64,000 nucleotides of DNA. It comes from Paenibacillus sp. PastM-3. Lineage in GTDB: Bacteria; Bacillota; Bacilli; Paenibacillales; Paenibacillaceae. Each line of letters starts with the position of its first letter. The stretch's first letter is position 1. The notes under the pieces are model-generated. The model was given only the letters and a program-made list of their open reading frames with translations. It did no database searches and was not told the DNA's origin. The DNA is taken from positions 124,001 to 188,000 of the forward strand of contig NZ_JARXXP010000003.1 in NCBI RefSeq assembly GCF_029893965.1, written 5' to 3'. Position numbers and translations under genes: made by a program. Positions 24,434-32,996 of this stretch are shown here, piece by piece.

Positions 24434-24494
24434 TCACCTGCTGCCTCCAGGCCTCCTGATCCTGCAACAATCGCTTATACAGTGTATACCATAT

Positions 24495-24523
24495 TTGACT
24501 AGCCTGCCGGGACTGTATATATT
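24495..24523 (+). promoter_or_regulatory. Promoter of the bceRS-like operon
   Basis: TTGACT (24495-24500), 17 bases, TATATT (24518-24523). It lies about 50 bases before the response-regulator start codon. Confidence 0.7.
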
Positions 24524-24571
24524 ATGGGCAAACCCCCTGGCACAGGCCAGGGCTGCAACCGGAGGCATTCT

Positions 24572-25273
24572 ATGTTCAAAATATTCATTATCGAGGATGA
24601 TCAGGGTCTGGTGACCCTGCTTCAGGATTATTTACATAAGTTTGGCTATGAGACACAGGCCGTACAGGATTTTGAAGCGGTAAGGACCGAATTCGAACAA
24701 TATGCGCCGCACCTGGTACTGCTGGATGTCAATCTGCCCAAATTCGACGGTTATTACTGGTGCCGGCAGATTCGCGGTATTTCCACCTGTCCGATTCTGT
24801 TCATCTCCGCCCGTGAAGGGAAAATGGATCAGGTGATGGCGCTGGAAAACGGGGCGGATGATTATATTACGAAGCCGTTTGACTATGAAATTGCTCTTGC
24901 CAAGATCAAAAGCCATCTCCGCCGCGCCTACGGCTCCTATGCTGCCGGAGGCAATGAGCGCAGCCTGAATGTTTCGGGACTGCTGCTTGATGTGGACCGG
25001 CTGCTGCTCTCGCGGGGCGGCGCGAGGATTGAGCTTAGCCATACGGAAGCCAAAATCCTCGATGAGCTGATGCAAAAAGCCGGTACGGTCGTCACGCGCG
25101 ACCGGCTGCTGGAGAAAATCTGGGATGAGCAGGCATTTGTCGATGATAATACACTGAATGTCTATGTAACACGGGTCCGCAAGAAACTGGCCGTCCTGGA
25201 GATCCAGGACGGGCTTCAGACTGTGCGCGGCCAAGGCTACCGGTTATCGGGCGACTGGGGGGAAGCACAGTGA
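24572..25273 (+). CDS. OmpR-family response regulator, BceR-type
   Basis: The 233-residue regulator has a receiver domain (IIEDDQGL at the start, phospho-acceptor D52 in VLLDVNLPKFDGY, and K in DDYITKPFDYEIAL) and a C-terminal OmpR winged helix (RIELSHTEAKILDELMQKAG, DDNTLNVYVTRVRKKL). I start at 24572, after CCGGAGG. It overlaps the kinase gene by four bases. Kinase architecture and the BceAB-type transporter 3.3 kb downstream place it in the BceRS group that responds to peptide antibiotics. A BceR-like binding site occurs in front of that transporter. Confidence 0.92.
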   Translation: MFKIFIIEDDQGLVTLLQDYLHKFGYETQAVQDFEAVRTEFEQYAPHLVLLDVNLPKFDGYYWCRQIRGISTCPILFISAREGKMDQVMALENGADDYITKPFDYEIALAKIKSHLRRAYGSYAAGGNERSLNVSGLLLDVDRLLLSRGGARIELSHTEAKILDELMQKAGTVVTRDRLLEKIWDEQAFVDDNTLNVYVTRVRKKLAVLEIQDGLQTVRGQGYRLSGDWGEAQ

Positions 25274-26289
25274 GGCTGTTTTTACGGGAACAGACGCCGT
25301 TAATTGTAGTGTATCTGTCGCAGCTGCTGATCATTACGCTGGTATACCGGCTGGACGGCGGAAGCACAGTGGAGGTGAGCCTGTACGCGATGCTGCTGAG
25401 CACCTGCCTGCTGCTGGCTTATCTGGCTTTCCGCTACATCACTAACCGTTCCTTCTATGAACGGCTGCAGACACAGCCGGATTCGCTCGGTGAATCGGGC
25501 GGCCCGGCCCAGAGCTCGCCGCTTGCCGACAGCCTGCGCAATCTTCTGACCCGGCAGTTCCGGCTCTATCAGAATGATCTGCACAGCTACCGCCACAAGC
25601 TGGAGGAGCATATTCACTTTATCAACCAGTGGGTACACGGGATGAAGACGCCGCTGTCTGTCATTCATTTAATTATTCAGGATAAGGACGGCCCCCCGTT
25701 TACGGCGATCGGCGATGAGCTGGACCGGCTGAAGAAGGGGCTGGATACGGTGCTGTATGCCGCCCGGCTCGATACGTTCGAGCACGATTTTTATGTGGAG
25801 CAGCTGGAACTGGCTGCTGTCGTGCGCAGTGTGACTTCCGAGCAGAAAAGGCTGTTTATCCGCAAGCGCGTTTTCCCGGCAATTGCTGTAGACAGCGGCA
25901 TCACCATCACCTCCGACGAGAAGTGGCTCGGATTTGTGCTGACCCAGCTGATTACGAATGCGCTAAGGTACACGGTGGAGGAGGGCAGACTTGTCCATTT
26001 TCACGGCTATATAGAGGAACAGGGGCGGGTCACGCTTGAAGTCCGTGATGAAGGGGTAGGCATTCCGCCAGGCGACCTGCCCCGGGTGTTTGATCCGTAT
26101 TTCACCGGTGTCAACGGGCGGACCTTTCAGGAATCCACCGGGATGGGCCTGTATCTGGTTAAGCAGATTTGCGGCAAGCTGGGGCATGAGGTGGAGATTT
26201 CCTCCGAGGTGGGCAAGGGAACGGCAGTCCGGATTATTTTCTCCGGGAACGCGGGGTCTGGTAGTGCAGGATCAGAACCACGACGGTAG
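25270..26289 (+). CDS. BceS-type intramembrane-sensing histidine kinase
   Basis: The 339-residue kinase starts at a GTG overlapping the regulator stop. It has two closely spaced N-terminal membrane helices (TPLIVVYLSQLLIITLVYRL and LYAMLLSTCLLLAYLAFRYI) with almost no external loop, the hallmark of BceS-like kinases that sense through the transporter. The phospho-acceptor is H123 in NQWVHGMKTPLSVI. N, G1 and G2 boxes follow (VLTQLITNALRYT, DEGVGIPPGDL, TGMGLYLVKQI). Its last 56 bases overlap a convergent SemiSWEET gene on the other strand. Confidence 0.92.
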   Translation: MRLFLREQTPLIVVYLSQLLIITLVYRLDGGSTVEVSLYAMLLSTCLLLAYLAFRYITNRSFYERLQTQPDSLGESGGPAQSSPLADSLRNLLTRQFRLYQNDLHSYRHKLEEHIHFINQWVHGMKTPLSVIHLIIQDKDGPPFTAIGDELDRLKKGLDTVLYAARLDTFEHDFYVEQLELAAVVRSVTSEQKRLFIRKRVFPAIAVDSGITITSDEKWLGFVLTQLITNALRYTVEEGRLVHFHGYIEEQGRVTLEVRDEGVGIPPGDLPRVFDPYFTGVNGRTFQESTGMGLYLVKQICGKLGHEVEISSEVGKGTAVRIIFSGNAGSGSAGSEPRR

Positions 26290-26518
26290 AGACAACGGCC
26301 AGAGACAGCGTGTTCGTAATCAGAAAGGCCAGGCCGCTTCCCTGTACAGCGAGATTCACGGCACAAGCTTCCATCAGCCCGATGCCCAGCAGCATCAGCA
26401 GATAAGCTTTCAGATTAAGGTCAGCGACTGATTTCGTCCTTACAATCTGAATGATCTGCGGAATCCAGCCCACAGACAGAATAAAGCCGCCAAGCAGCTG
26501 CATCAGCGCGAAGAGCAT
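26234..26518 (-). CDS. SemiSWEET-type PQ-loop sugar transporter
   Basis: The 94-residue protein consists of one three-helix bundle with the PQ motif in SVGWIPQIIQIVRTKS (residues 15-30). Further helices are LKAYLLMLLGIGLMEACAVN and ITNTLSLAVVSTVVVLILHY. SemiSWEETs dimerise to move sugars across the membrane by facilitated diffusion. AGGTATAACC-type spacing before the ATG is acceptable. The 3' end overlaps the BceS-type kinase gene by 56 bases on the opposite strand. Confidence 0.85.
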   Translation of the reverse strand: MLFALMQLLGGFILSVGWIPQIIQIVRTKSVADLNLKAYLLMLLGIGLMEACAVNLAVQGSGLAFLITNTLSLAVVSTVVVLILHYQTPRSRRK

Positions 26519-26676
26519 GGGTTATACCTCCAGCTTAAGTGTCTAATACGTTGTATGCCGGCGCGGCCGGAAGAGTGACTTTCACCGCCTTATGTAACTG
26601 TCAGGCTAATCCGGAAACCGCATATTATTACGGAGAGACTGAGCGCTTAAAAGGGCTGATGGACGAACCTGCATAA

Positions 26677-26714
26677 AAATACCCCGCTATTCCAAAAAAG
26701 GATAGCGGGGTATT
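26677..26714. terminator. Bidirectional terminator upstream of the SemiSWEET gene
   Basis: AAATACCCCGCTAT pairs with ATAGCGGGGTATTT around a ten-base loop, with T-runs on the reverse side. It ends the MarR gene transcript. The 158 bases from 26519 to 26676 hold only a short coding-like frame discussed under rejected items. Confidence 0.85.
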
Positions 26715-26746
26715 TATCGTGGTACGTCTTTAAAGGCTGCTGCAGC

Positions 26747-27184
26747 CTATTGCTGCTGCCCCAGCCGGGCAAGCTGCTCCAGCAGCTGTGCAGCTTCACT
26801 GTGCGGAAATGCCTCTGCCAGCACCTCGCCCACTGTTACCCGCGCCTGGTCCACCTTGCCCTGTCCGATCGCTGTCAGCGAGGTATAGATGCTTCTGCGG
26901 TCGCTATCGCAAGACTTGCGCTCCAGCGCACCGCAGCCCTTGGCTTCGAACCGGCTGACCAGCCGGGAGACCGCACTCTGGCTGAGGCCGACCATTGCCT
27001 CAAGCTGCTGCAGCCTCAGCTTCTTCTCTGGAGCCTCGGACAGAAAGAGCAGCAGGTAAAATTCCTTGAGTGACAGCTGATACTTCTCCTGGAGCCTTGC
27101 TTCCAGTTCATTGGCAACATTCATCTGTATATGAGTCAGGGACAGCCAGCTGGCTATCAGATCATTCTCCGGATTATTCTTCAT
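26747..27184 (-). CDS. MarR-family transcriptional regulator
   Basis: The 145-residue regulator has a MarR fold: helix LSLTHIQMNVANELEARLQE, winged helix LRLQQLEAMVGLSQSAVSRL and VSRFEAKGCGALERKSCDSD, and wing RRSIYTSLTAIGQ. I use the ATG at 27184 after GGGAGAGG rather than an upstream frame start. It follows the old yellow enzyme gene by 147 bases in the same direction, the arrangement often seen when a MarR repressor responds to electrophiles detoxified by the enzyme. Confidence 0.9.
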   Translation of the reverse strand: MKNNPENDLIASWLSLTHIQMNVANELEARLQEKYQLSLKEFYLLLFLSEAPEKKLRLQQLEAMVGLSQSAVSRLVSRFEAKGCGALERKSCDSDRRSIYTSLTAIGQGKVDQARVTVGEVLAEAFPHSEAAQLLEQLARLGQQQ

Positions 27185-27331
27185 TTGAAAAGTCCTCTCC
27201 CGGTGCATGCCGGCACATGAAATAAGTTGAAATCCATTATACCATTTCCGCCCTGCAGGTTGCGAGCAAAGAAGTATGCCGGCCGTAATGCTGCTGAACC
27301 CTATACCAGAATGCGCCTTCCGGTTTACCGC

Positions 27332-28369
27332 TTAGTTAGCGGTCCGTGGAAAACCGAATTCATACTGCTTCGGAACGCCTGCACCCTTGCCGAGCTGTAC
27401 GCCGGCTTCCAGCGTCCAGTAAGGGTTGCGCAGCATTCCGCGGCCGACAGCGACCAGATCCGCTTCTTCGTTGCCGATTACGGCGTTGGCAAGCGCCGGT
27501 TCATCCAGCCGGCCAACGGCAATAACGGGAACTCCCAGCTCCTGTTTGAATGCCCGGGCCAGTGGCACCTGGTAAGCAGCATGCGTACCGGGTCTGCCCG
27601 CAGCAGCAATAGCACCTTCGCCGCCTGCGCTGATATGGAAGATGTCAGCGCCTGCTTCCTTGTAGGCTGCGCCGATCTTCAGGCTTTCTTTGAGGCCGTA
27701 GCCGCCCTCAACATATTCCTGCGCCGAGATGCGCATAATGAGCGGCATGCCTTCAGGCATTTCCTGTCTGGCGGCAGCGATGACTTCCTTGCCGAATAGG
27801 GTAAGGTCCTGCCCGTACTCATCTGTTCTGCGGTTGGTCAGCGGTGAATGGAACTGGTGGATCAGGTAGCCGTGGGCGCCGTGCAGCTCAATCACATCAA
27901 AACCGGCTTTAATTGCACGTCTTACGCCGGCCTGGAACTTGCCGACCATGTCCTTCACTTCTGCTGTTGTCAGCTCGCGGGGTGTTTTGGATTTATCGTC
28001 GAACGGGATCGGGGAGGAGGATACAGGAACGGCTGCGTCCTCGGCCTTGCGTCCGGCATGGGCAATCTGGATGCCCACTTTAGCGCCGTAGGCATGGCAG
28101 GCGTCGACAATCCGTGCCAGGGCAGGGATGTGCTCGTCCGACCAGATGCCCAGATCATAATCAGTAATGCGGCCGTCCGGCTCCACATCCGTCATTTCTA
28201 TAATAATCAGCCCGGTGCCGCCAACGGCCCGGCTTACATAATGGTTATAATGCCAGTCTGTAGCAATACCGTCCCTCTCAGTAACGGAATATTGGCACAT
28301 AGGAGGCAGAACTACACGGTTCTTCAGCTTTAAATCCTTTAGCTCATAAGGGGTGAACAGATCTTTCAT
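27332..28369 (-). CDS. Old yellow enzyme, NADPH dehydrogenase (NamA/YqjM-like)
   Basis: The 345-residue flavoprotein is a YqjM-class ene-reductase. FMN- and substrate-binding elements are visible: C25-Q-Y-S in LPPMCQYSV, the His pair in ELHGAHGYLIHQF, the SPLTNRRTDEYGQ segment, and the C-terminal AVGRGMLRNPYW. It reduces activated double bonds with NADPH and protects from electrophiles. I start at the ATG at 28369 (MKDLFTPYEL), after CCAAGGAGAG. It is divergent from the ABC transporter genes. A MarR gene follows. Confidence 0.93.
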   Translation of the reverse strand: MKDLFTPYELKDLKLKNRVVLPPMCQYSVTERDGIATDWHYNHYVSRAVGGTGLIIIEMTDVEPDGRITDYDLGIWSDEHIPALARIVDACHAYGAKVGIQIAHAGRKAEDAAVPVSSSPIPFDDKSKTPRELTTAEVKDMVGKFQAGVRRAIKAGFDVIELHGAHGYLIHQFHSPLTNRRTDEYGQDLTLFGKEVIAAARQEMPEGMPLIMRISAQEYVEGGYGLKESLKIGAAYKEAGADIFHISAGGEGAIAAAGRPGTHAAYQVPLARAFKQELGVPVIAVGRLDEPALANAVIGNEEADLVAVGRGMLRNPYWTLEAGVQLGKGAGVPKQYEFGFPRTAN

Positions 28370-28438
28370 TCGGTAATCTCTCCTTGGCAGAGTGCCTGAA
28401 TTTGGCATGCTTTATGTAACAGAGGCACAGTTCATTAA

Positions 28439-28454
28439 ATGCATGCTCATGCAT
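28439..28454. promoter_or_regulatory. Palindrome in the promoter region of the old yellow enzyme gene
   Basis: ATGCATG-CT-CATGCAT is a perfect dyad about 70 bases upstream of the enzyme start. Its core TGCATGC recurs at 27204-27210, just upstream of the MarR start codon, so it may be the MarR operator. Confidence 0.45.
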
Positions 28455-28497
28455 ATAAATATAGGAGATGCTGTTGCTGCTGTCAACCCCTGCTTGC

Positions 28498-28511
28498 TTA
28501 CAATAATGTAA
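28498..28511 (+). promoter_or_regulatory. BceR-type binding box upstream of the transporter operon
   Basis: TTACA-ATAA-TGTAA matches the published BceR-like consensus TNACA-N4-TGTAA at every defined position. A second half-site CTGTAAG follows at 28518. A TATAAT -10 lies at 28556-28561 without a good -35, as expected for an activator-dependent promoter. Confidence 0.75.
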
Positions 28512-28593
28512 GGTGACTGTAAGTTTCAGAAATAGTGCCTGGTGTTAACACTTTGTATAATAAAAGCAATTTAAGACAAAGGAGCGGAAGCAC

Positions 28594-29364
28594 TTGCCCC
28601 TGTTAGACGTACACAATTTATCCAAAATATACGAGGGCAAGGTGTCGATCCACGCGCTGAACCACATCCGCTTTGCTGTAGAGAAGGGGGAATTCGTCGG
28701 CATTATGGGCCCTTCCGGCAGCGGGAAGACTACGCTGCTCAACGTCATTGCCACCATTGATGAGCCTACGTCGGGTGAAGTGATGATCGGGGGCCGTGAT
28801 CCGAACACGCTGGACCGCAAGGAGAAGGCGCTGTTCCGCCGCAAGGAGCTGGGCTTCGTCTTCCAGCAGTTCAATCTGCTGGATACGCTCACTGTAGAGG
28901 AGAACATCGTGCTTCCGCTCACGCTGGCCGGCATCCCGGTGGCAGAAATGGAACGCCGGCTGCAGGAAGTGGCGGCGAGGCTGGAAATCGTGCAGCTGCT
29001 ATTCAAGCGCACCTATGAGATTTCCGGCGGCCAGATGCAGCGGGTGGCGATTGCCCGGGCGATGATCCACCGCCCGTCACTGATTCTGGCGGATGAGCCT
29101 ACAGGGAGCCTCGATTCCAAAACGGCCGGTGAAGTCATGGGGCTGCTGGCTGAGGTGAACGAGGCCGAGGGGGCTACCGTGCTGATGGTTACCCATGATG
29201 CTGTGGCGGCCAGCTTCTGCCACCGCGTCATCTTTATCAAAGACGGGCGTTTCTACAACGAGATGTACCGGGGAAGCAGCAGGGCGGCTTTTTTCCAGAA
29301 TATCATCGACATGCTGTCGCTGCTGGGAGGAGCTTCCCATGACCTTTCGCCAGTTCGCCTATAG
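28594..29364 (+). CDS. BceA-type ABC transporter ATPase
   Basis: This 256-residue ATPase has Walker A GPSGSGKTTLLN, Q-loop GFVFQQFNLLD, signature EISGGQMQRVAIARAM (the LSGGQ is ISGGQ), Walker B LILADEPTGSLDSK and H-loop MVTHD. It starts at TTG 28594 with AAAGGAGCGG upstream. With the overlapping permease it forms a Bce-type transporter that removes peptide antibiotics from their lipid targets and signals flux to its kinase. Its cognate BceRS pair is most likely the one encoded at 24.6-26.3 kb. Confidence 0.93.
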   Translation: MPLLDVHNLSKIYEGKVSIHALNHIRFAVEKGEFVGIMGPSGSGKTTLLNVIATIDEPTSGEVMIGGRDPNTLDRKEKALFRRKELGFVFQQFNLLDTLTVEENIVLPLTLAGIPVAEMERRLQEVAARLEIVQLLFKRTYEISGGQMQRVAIARAMIHRPSLILADEPTGSLDSKTAGEVMGLLAEVNEAEGATVLMVTHDAVAASFCHRVIFIKDGRFYNEMYRGSSRAAFFQNIIDMLSLLGGASHDLSPVRL

Positions 29365-31282
29365 GAATGTTACACGCAACAAACGCAAATATGCCGCCTA
29401 TTTCGTCTGCAGCTCCTTTTCGGTAATGATTTTTTTCCTCTGTGCGCTGTTTGTCTTTCATCCGGCCATTAAAGATGATTTGATTCTTAGCACTGCGGCC
29501 AATACGATGCTGGCGGCGGAGGGGATCATCTTTGTTTTCTCCTCACTGTTCGTTCTGGTTTCCGTCGGCTCCTTTCTGCAATCACGCAAGCTGGAGTTCG
29601 GCATCCTGCTGATGCACGGAATGACCAAGGGCCAGCTTAACAAAATGGTGTTTCTGGAAAATATGATGATCGGCGGCTCGGCCATCCTGAGCGGCACCCT
29701 GCTCGGCATGCTGCTGGGCAAGCTGTTCCTGATGATAGGGGCAGGCTTTCTCGGGATCGGTCCGCTAGAGTTTTATTTCTCCTGGCAGGCGCCTGTGCTG
29801 ACAATCAGCAGCTTCGCCCTGCTGTTCGTCCTGATCTCTCTCGGGACCTTCGTCCTGATCGGGCAGGATTCCCCTCGCGGCCTGTTCCACGGGGGACGCA
29901 GGAAGGAACAGGCACCGCGGGTATCCCTTCTATGGGCTGCCGTCTCTGCACTGCTGCTGCTCGGCGGATATGCCCTTGCGGCCTCGGCCTCGGCCTCCTC
30001 GGTGGAGCAGGTCATGTTCCCGGTGGTTGCCATTACGGTTATCGGGACCTATCTGTTTTATACACAGCTGAGCCTGTATATCGCGGGTGTGCTGCGCAGC
30101 ATACGCCGGTTCTACTGGCACAAGACGAATCTGATTATGCTGTCGGGCCTGTCTTACCGCTGGAAGGCCAACGGGCGGATGTTTTTTATGGTGACGATTG
30201 TATCGGCGGTATCCTTTACCTCTGTCGGCGTGTTTGCATCGATTCATACCCTGTCCAGAGAGCTGAAGCTGGATTATCCGGCGGCTGTAGGCTATGTGGC
30301 CAAGGCCAATCAGAGTAGAGACAGGGCAGAGCGTGATCTGCAGGGGATCCGCAGCGAGCTGGAGCGCCTCGGATTGCCTTATGAGACATTAACACTCCCG
30401 GTAAAATATGCGGAGGTAGCCTCCCAGACGGGGCCAGACCTGACGCTCCAGTTGCCTCTGATCGCTTACAGCGACTACATGCAGGCTTTGGACAAGGCGG
30501 GATTCGTCTCCGGCGAACAGCCGCTGCAGGGCAGCGAAGGGCTGGTGATGATCGGCTCGCAGCGTGACCGCAGCTTAACCTCCAGCCGGGTCAAGGCGGT
30601 ATATACCCTGAAGCAGGGAGTGGAGATTGTTGAAGCCGGCTATACCGGGCATGTCCCGATTGCCGAATATCTGCTGCCTGAGCTGGACGGCAGGGACGGC
30701 GGGGATTTCAGCGGGATTGTGGTCAGTGACAGTCTGTTCCAGGCCATTACTCCTGTGCACACAGACCGCTATACAGGCTTCTATGTAGAGGATTTTTCGC
30801 AAACCTCAGGGATTGCAAGGTCCCTCAGCGGCAAGGGGAAAGTGGCCTATGAGAGCGATGCCCCCTATGCGGTAGTTGTAAGCGGCACGCTGTTTGAAAT
30901 TCAGAAAATCCTTTACAGCACGATGCTGTTCGCTTCCCTGCTGGTAGGGACCGTCTTCTTCATCGCCGCAGGCAGCTTCTTATATTTCAGACTGTATACG
31001 GATCTGGACCACGACCGGCAGCAGTATTCCACCTTATCTAAAATGGGGCTGACCGACCAGGAGCTGGATCGCACCGTTACGCTGCAGCTGGCCCTGATGT
31101 TTTTTATCCCGGTTGGAATGGCCATACTGCACAGCCTGTTTGCTTTTATCGCGCTGCAGCGGCTGTTTTACCTGTCCATTGCTGTGGAGACGGGAGCGGT
31201 GCTGGCCGGTTATCTCGCGGCACAGGGACTGTATTTCTTCCTGATCCGCGGCCGTTATCTGCGTAACCTCAAAAAAAATTGA
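29339..31282 (+). CDS. BceB-type ABC transporter permease
   Basis: The 647-residue permease has the Bce layout: an N-terminal helix (FVCSSFSVMIFFLCALFVF), three FtsX-type helices, a second helix group, a large extracytoplasmic domain of about 200 residues (from about 330, KLDYPAAVGYVAKANQ, to 520), and three C-terminal helices. The start at 29339 follows GGGAGGAGC and overlaps the ATPase gene by 26 bases. It should recognise the peptide-lipid complex and carry the sensing signal to the BceS-type kinase. Confidence 0.92.
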   Translation: MTFRQFAYRNVTRNKRKYAAYFVCSSFSVMIFFLCALFVFHPAIKDDLILSTAANTMLAAEGIIFVFSSLFVLVSVGSFLQSRKLEFGILLMHGMTKGQLNKMVFLENMMIGGSAILSGTLLGMLLGKLFLMIGAGFLGIGPLEFYFSWQAPVLTISSFALLFVLISLGTFVLIGQDSPRGLFHGGRRKEQAPRVSLLWAAVSALLLLGGYALAASASASSVEQVMFPVVAITVIGTYLFYTQLSLYIAGVLRSIRRFYWHKTNLIMLSGLSYRWKANGRMFFMVTIVSAVSFTSVGVFASIHTLSRELKLDYPAAVGYVAKANQSRDRAERDLQGIRSELERLGLPYETLTLPVKYAEVASQTGPDLTLQLPLIAYSDYMQALDKAGFVSGEQPLQGSEGLVMIGSQRDRSLTSSRVKAVYTLKQGVEIVEAGYTGHVPIAEYLLPELDGRDGGDFSGIVVSDSLFQAITPVHTDRYTGFYVEDFSQTSGIARSLSGKGKVAYESDAPYAVVVSGTLFEIQKILYSTMLFASLLVGTVFFIAAGSFLYFRLYTDLDHDRQQYSTLSKMGLTDQELDRTVTLQLALMFFIPVGMAILHSLFAFIALQRLFYLSIAVETGAVLAGYLAAQGLYFFLIRGRYLRNLKKN

Positions 31283-31304
31283 CCTGAATGCGGAGGACTT
31301 TACA

Positions 31305-31928
31305 ATGAAAACCTGGATTACTGACTTTATGGAGCAGTTCGGTTATCTCGGCATTATGCTGATGCTGGCCTTCGAGAACATTTTTCCGCCGATCCCTTCT
31401 GAAATCATCCTGCCGTTCGGCGGATTTATGACGACAACCACGGAAATGACCATTCCCGGTGTGCTGATTGCCGCTACGGTCGGCTCCCTGCTCGGAGCGG
31501 TCGTGCTATACTGGGTCGGCCGGCTGCTCGATGTAAGCAGGCTGGAGAAGATTGTCGAGCGCTGGGGCGGCTGGCTGCGGATCAGCGCCAAGGATATCCG
31601 CCGGGCGGATGCCTGGTTTGACAAATACGGCTACTGGACGGTCCTGTTCTGCCGGATGATTCCGCTGGTGCGCAGCCTGATCTCTATCCCGGCCGGGATG
31701 TCGGGGATGAAGTTCGGCCAGTTCATGCTGTTCACCACCATCGGTACGCTGGGCTGGAATACGCTGCTCATTCTGCTTGGTGCTGCTCTGGGTGAGTCAT
31801 GGGAAGACATCGCCCATTATATGGATGCCTATTCGAACGTTGTCTACGCTCTGCTTGCAGCCGGAATTCTTGTGCTGGGCGTGCTGTTCTTCCGCAGACG
31901 CCAGGCGGCGGGCAAAGCCCGCAGCTAA
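31305..31928 (+). CDS. DedA-family membrane protein
   Basis: The 207-residue protein shows the DedA/VTT fold: FENIFPPIPSEIILPFGGFM near residue 23 as the re-entrant loop, GSLLGAVVLYWVGRLLD, and FCRMIPLVRSLISIPAGMSG with the conserved Arg. DedA proteins of the UptA type flip undecaprenyl phosphate back across the membrane for wall synthesis. It lies 22 bases after the BceB-type permease and 67 before uppP, which fits that role, though other DedA proteins handle other lipids. Confidence 0.9.
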   Translation: MKTWITDFMEQFGYLGIMLMLAFENIFPPIPSEIILPFGGFMTTTTEMTIPGVLIAATVGSLLGAVVLYWVGRLLDVSRLEKIVERWGGWLRISAKDIRRADAWFDKYGYWTVLFCRMIPLVRSLISIPAGMSGMKFGQFMLFTTIGTLGWNTLLILLGAALGESWEDIAHYMDAYSNVVYALLAAGILVLGVLFFRRRQAAGKARS

Positions 31929-31995
31929 GCTGCAGCCGGATAACAGCAGTTAATTAACTCTGCATAAGCAGAGACAATCATAAGGAGGGAAAGAC

Positions 31996-32856
31996 ATGGA
32001 GCTGCTAACCATTATGAAAGCAATTATTCTCGGTATCGTTGAAGGCTTGACTGAATTTGCTCCAGTTTCCTCCACGGGCCATATGATCATTGTGGATGAC
32101 ATGTGGCTGAAATCCCAGGAGTTCCTGGGAAAATATACAGCCAATACGTTTAAGGTTGTAATCCAGCTGGGATCGATCCTCGCGGTGGTCATTATTTTCT
32201 ACAAACGCTTTATTGATCTGCTGGGACTCAAGCGTTTCAGCCGTAAAGAAATGACTGCCGTACCGGACGGTGTGCCGCAGGTGGAGACAGAAGGCCGCCT
32301 GAAGCTGGGGCAGGTCCTGGTCGGCCTGATTCCGGCAGGCGTTTTCGGCCTGCTGTTTGAGGATTACATTGATGAACATCTCTTTTCAACCTCAACGGTG
32401 CTGATCGGTCTGGTCGTCGGAGCCCTCTTTATGATCATTGCAGACCGCTTTGCGCCCAAAAAGCCAAAAACAGAAACGGTCGACCAAATTACATACCGTC
32501 AGGCGCTGTCGGTTGGTCTGATTCAATGTGTCTCGCTCTGGCCGGGCTTTTCCCGCTCCGGCTCGACCATTTCCGGAGGCGTGCTGCTCGGGATGAGCCA
32601 CCGGGCGGCTGCCGATTTCACCTTTATTATGGCAGTGCCGATTATGGCCGGTGCCAGTCTGATCTCGCTCATCAAGAACTGGCAGTACTTTACGCTGGAC
32701 GCCCTGCCGTTCTTCATCGCCGGCTTCATCAGCGCCTTTCTGTTTGCGCTGCTGTCGATGCGCTTCTTCCTGAAGCTGATCAACCGGATCAAGCTGCTGC
32801 CCTTCGCAATCTACCGGATTGTGCTGGCTGCCGTGGTCTATCTGATCTGGTTCTAG
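31996..32856 (+). CDS. uppP: Undecaprenyl-diphosphatase
   Basis: This 286-residue BacA/UppP enzyme removes a phosphate from undecaprenyl pyrophosphate on the outer membrane face and confers bacitracin resistance when abundant. Active-site elements are GIVEGLTEFAPVSSTGHMI (residues 11-29; the common EFLPVSS is EFAPVSS here) and WPGFSRSGSTISGGVLLGM (about 178-196). AAGGAGGG precedes the ATG. It is last in the BceAB-DedA-UppP cluster and followed by a strong terminator. Confidence 0.95.
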   Translation: MELLTIMKAIILGIVEGLTEFAPVSSTGHMIIVDDMWLKSQEFLGKYTANTFKVVIQLGSILAVVIIFYKRFIDLLGLKRFSRKEMTAVPDGVPQVETEGRLKLGQVLVGLIPAGVFGLLFEDYIDEHLFSTSTVLIGLVVGALFMIIADRFAPKKPKTETVDQITYRQALSVGLIQCVSLWPGFSRSGSTISGGVLLGMSHRAAADFTFIMAVPIMAGASLISLIKNWQYFTLDALPFFIAGFISAFLFALLSMRFFLKLINRIKLLPFAIYRIVLAAVVYLIWF

Positions 32857-32905
32857 GCGGTTCGAGAGACAGCCTCCATAAACCTAATTTATAGCAGGCT
32901 GACGC

Positions 32906-32947
32906 AAACGGCGGCTCCTCCCGGGAAGGGAAGGAGCCGCCGTTTTT
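32906..32947 (+). terminator. Terminator of the bceAB-dedA-uppP cluster
   Basis: AACGGCGGCTCCT pairs with AGGAGCCGCCGTT around a short loop, followed by TTTTTA. Confidence 0.9.
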
Positions 32948-32996
32948 ATGCGGTTTTCGGCAGTTTTCCGGTATCTCTCTGCGGAAAAGGAGAAAA

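Noticed and set aside
26560..26673. Short coding-like frame ending NPETAYYYGETERLKGLMDE plus PA before the terminator
   Set aside because: Only about 35 codons, no start codon and no recognised family; it may be a gene remnant but cannot be supported.
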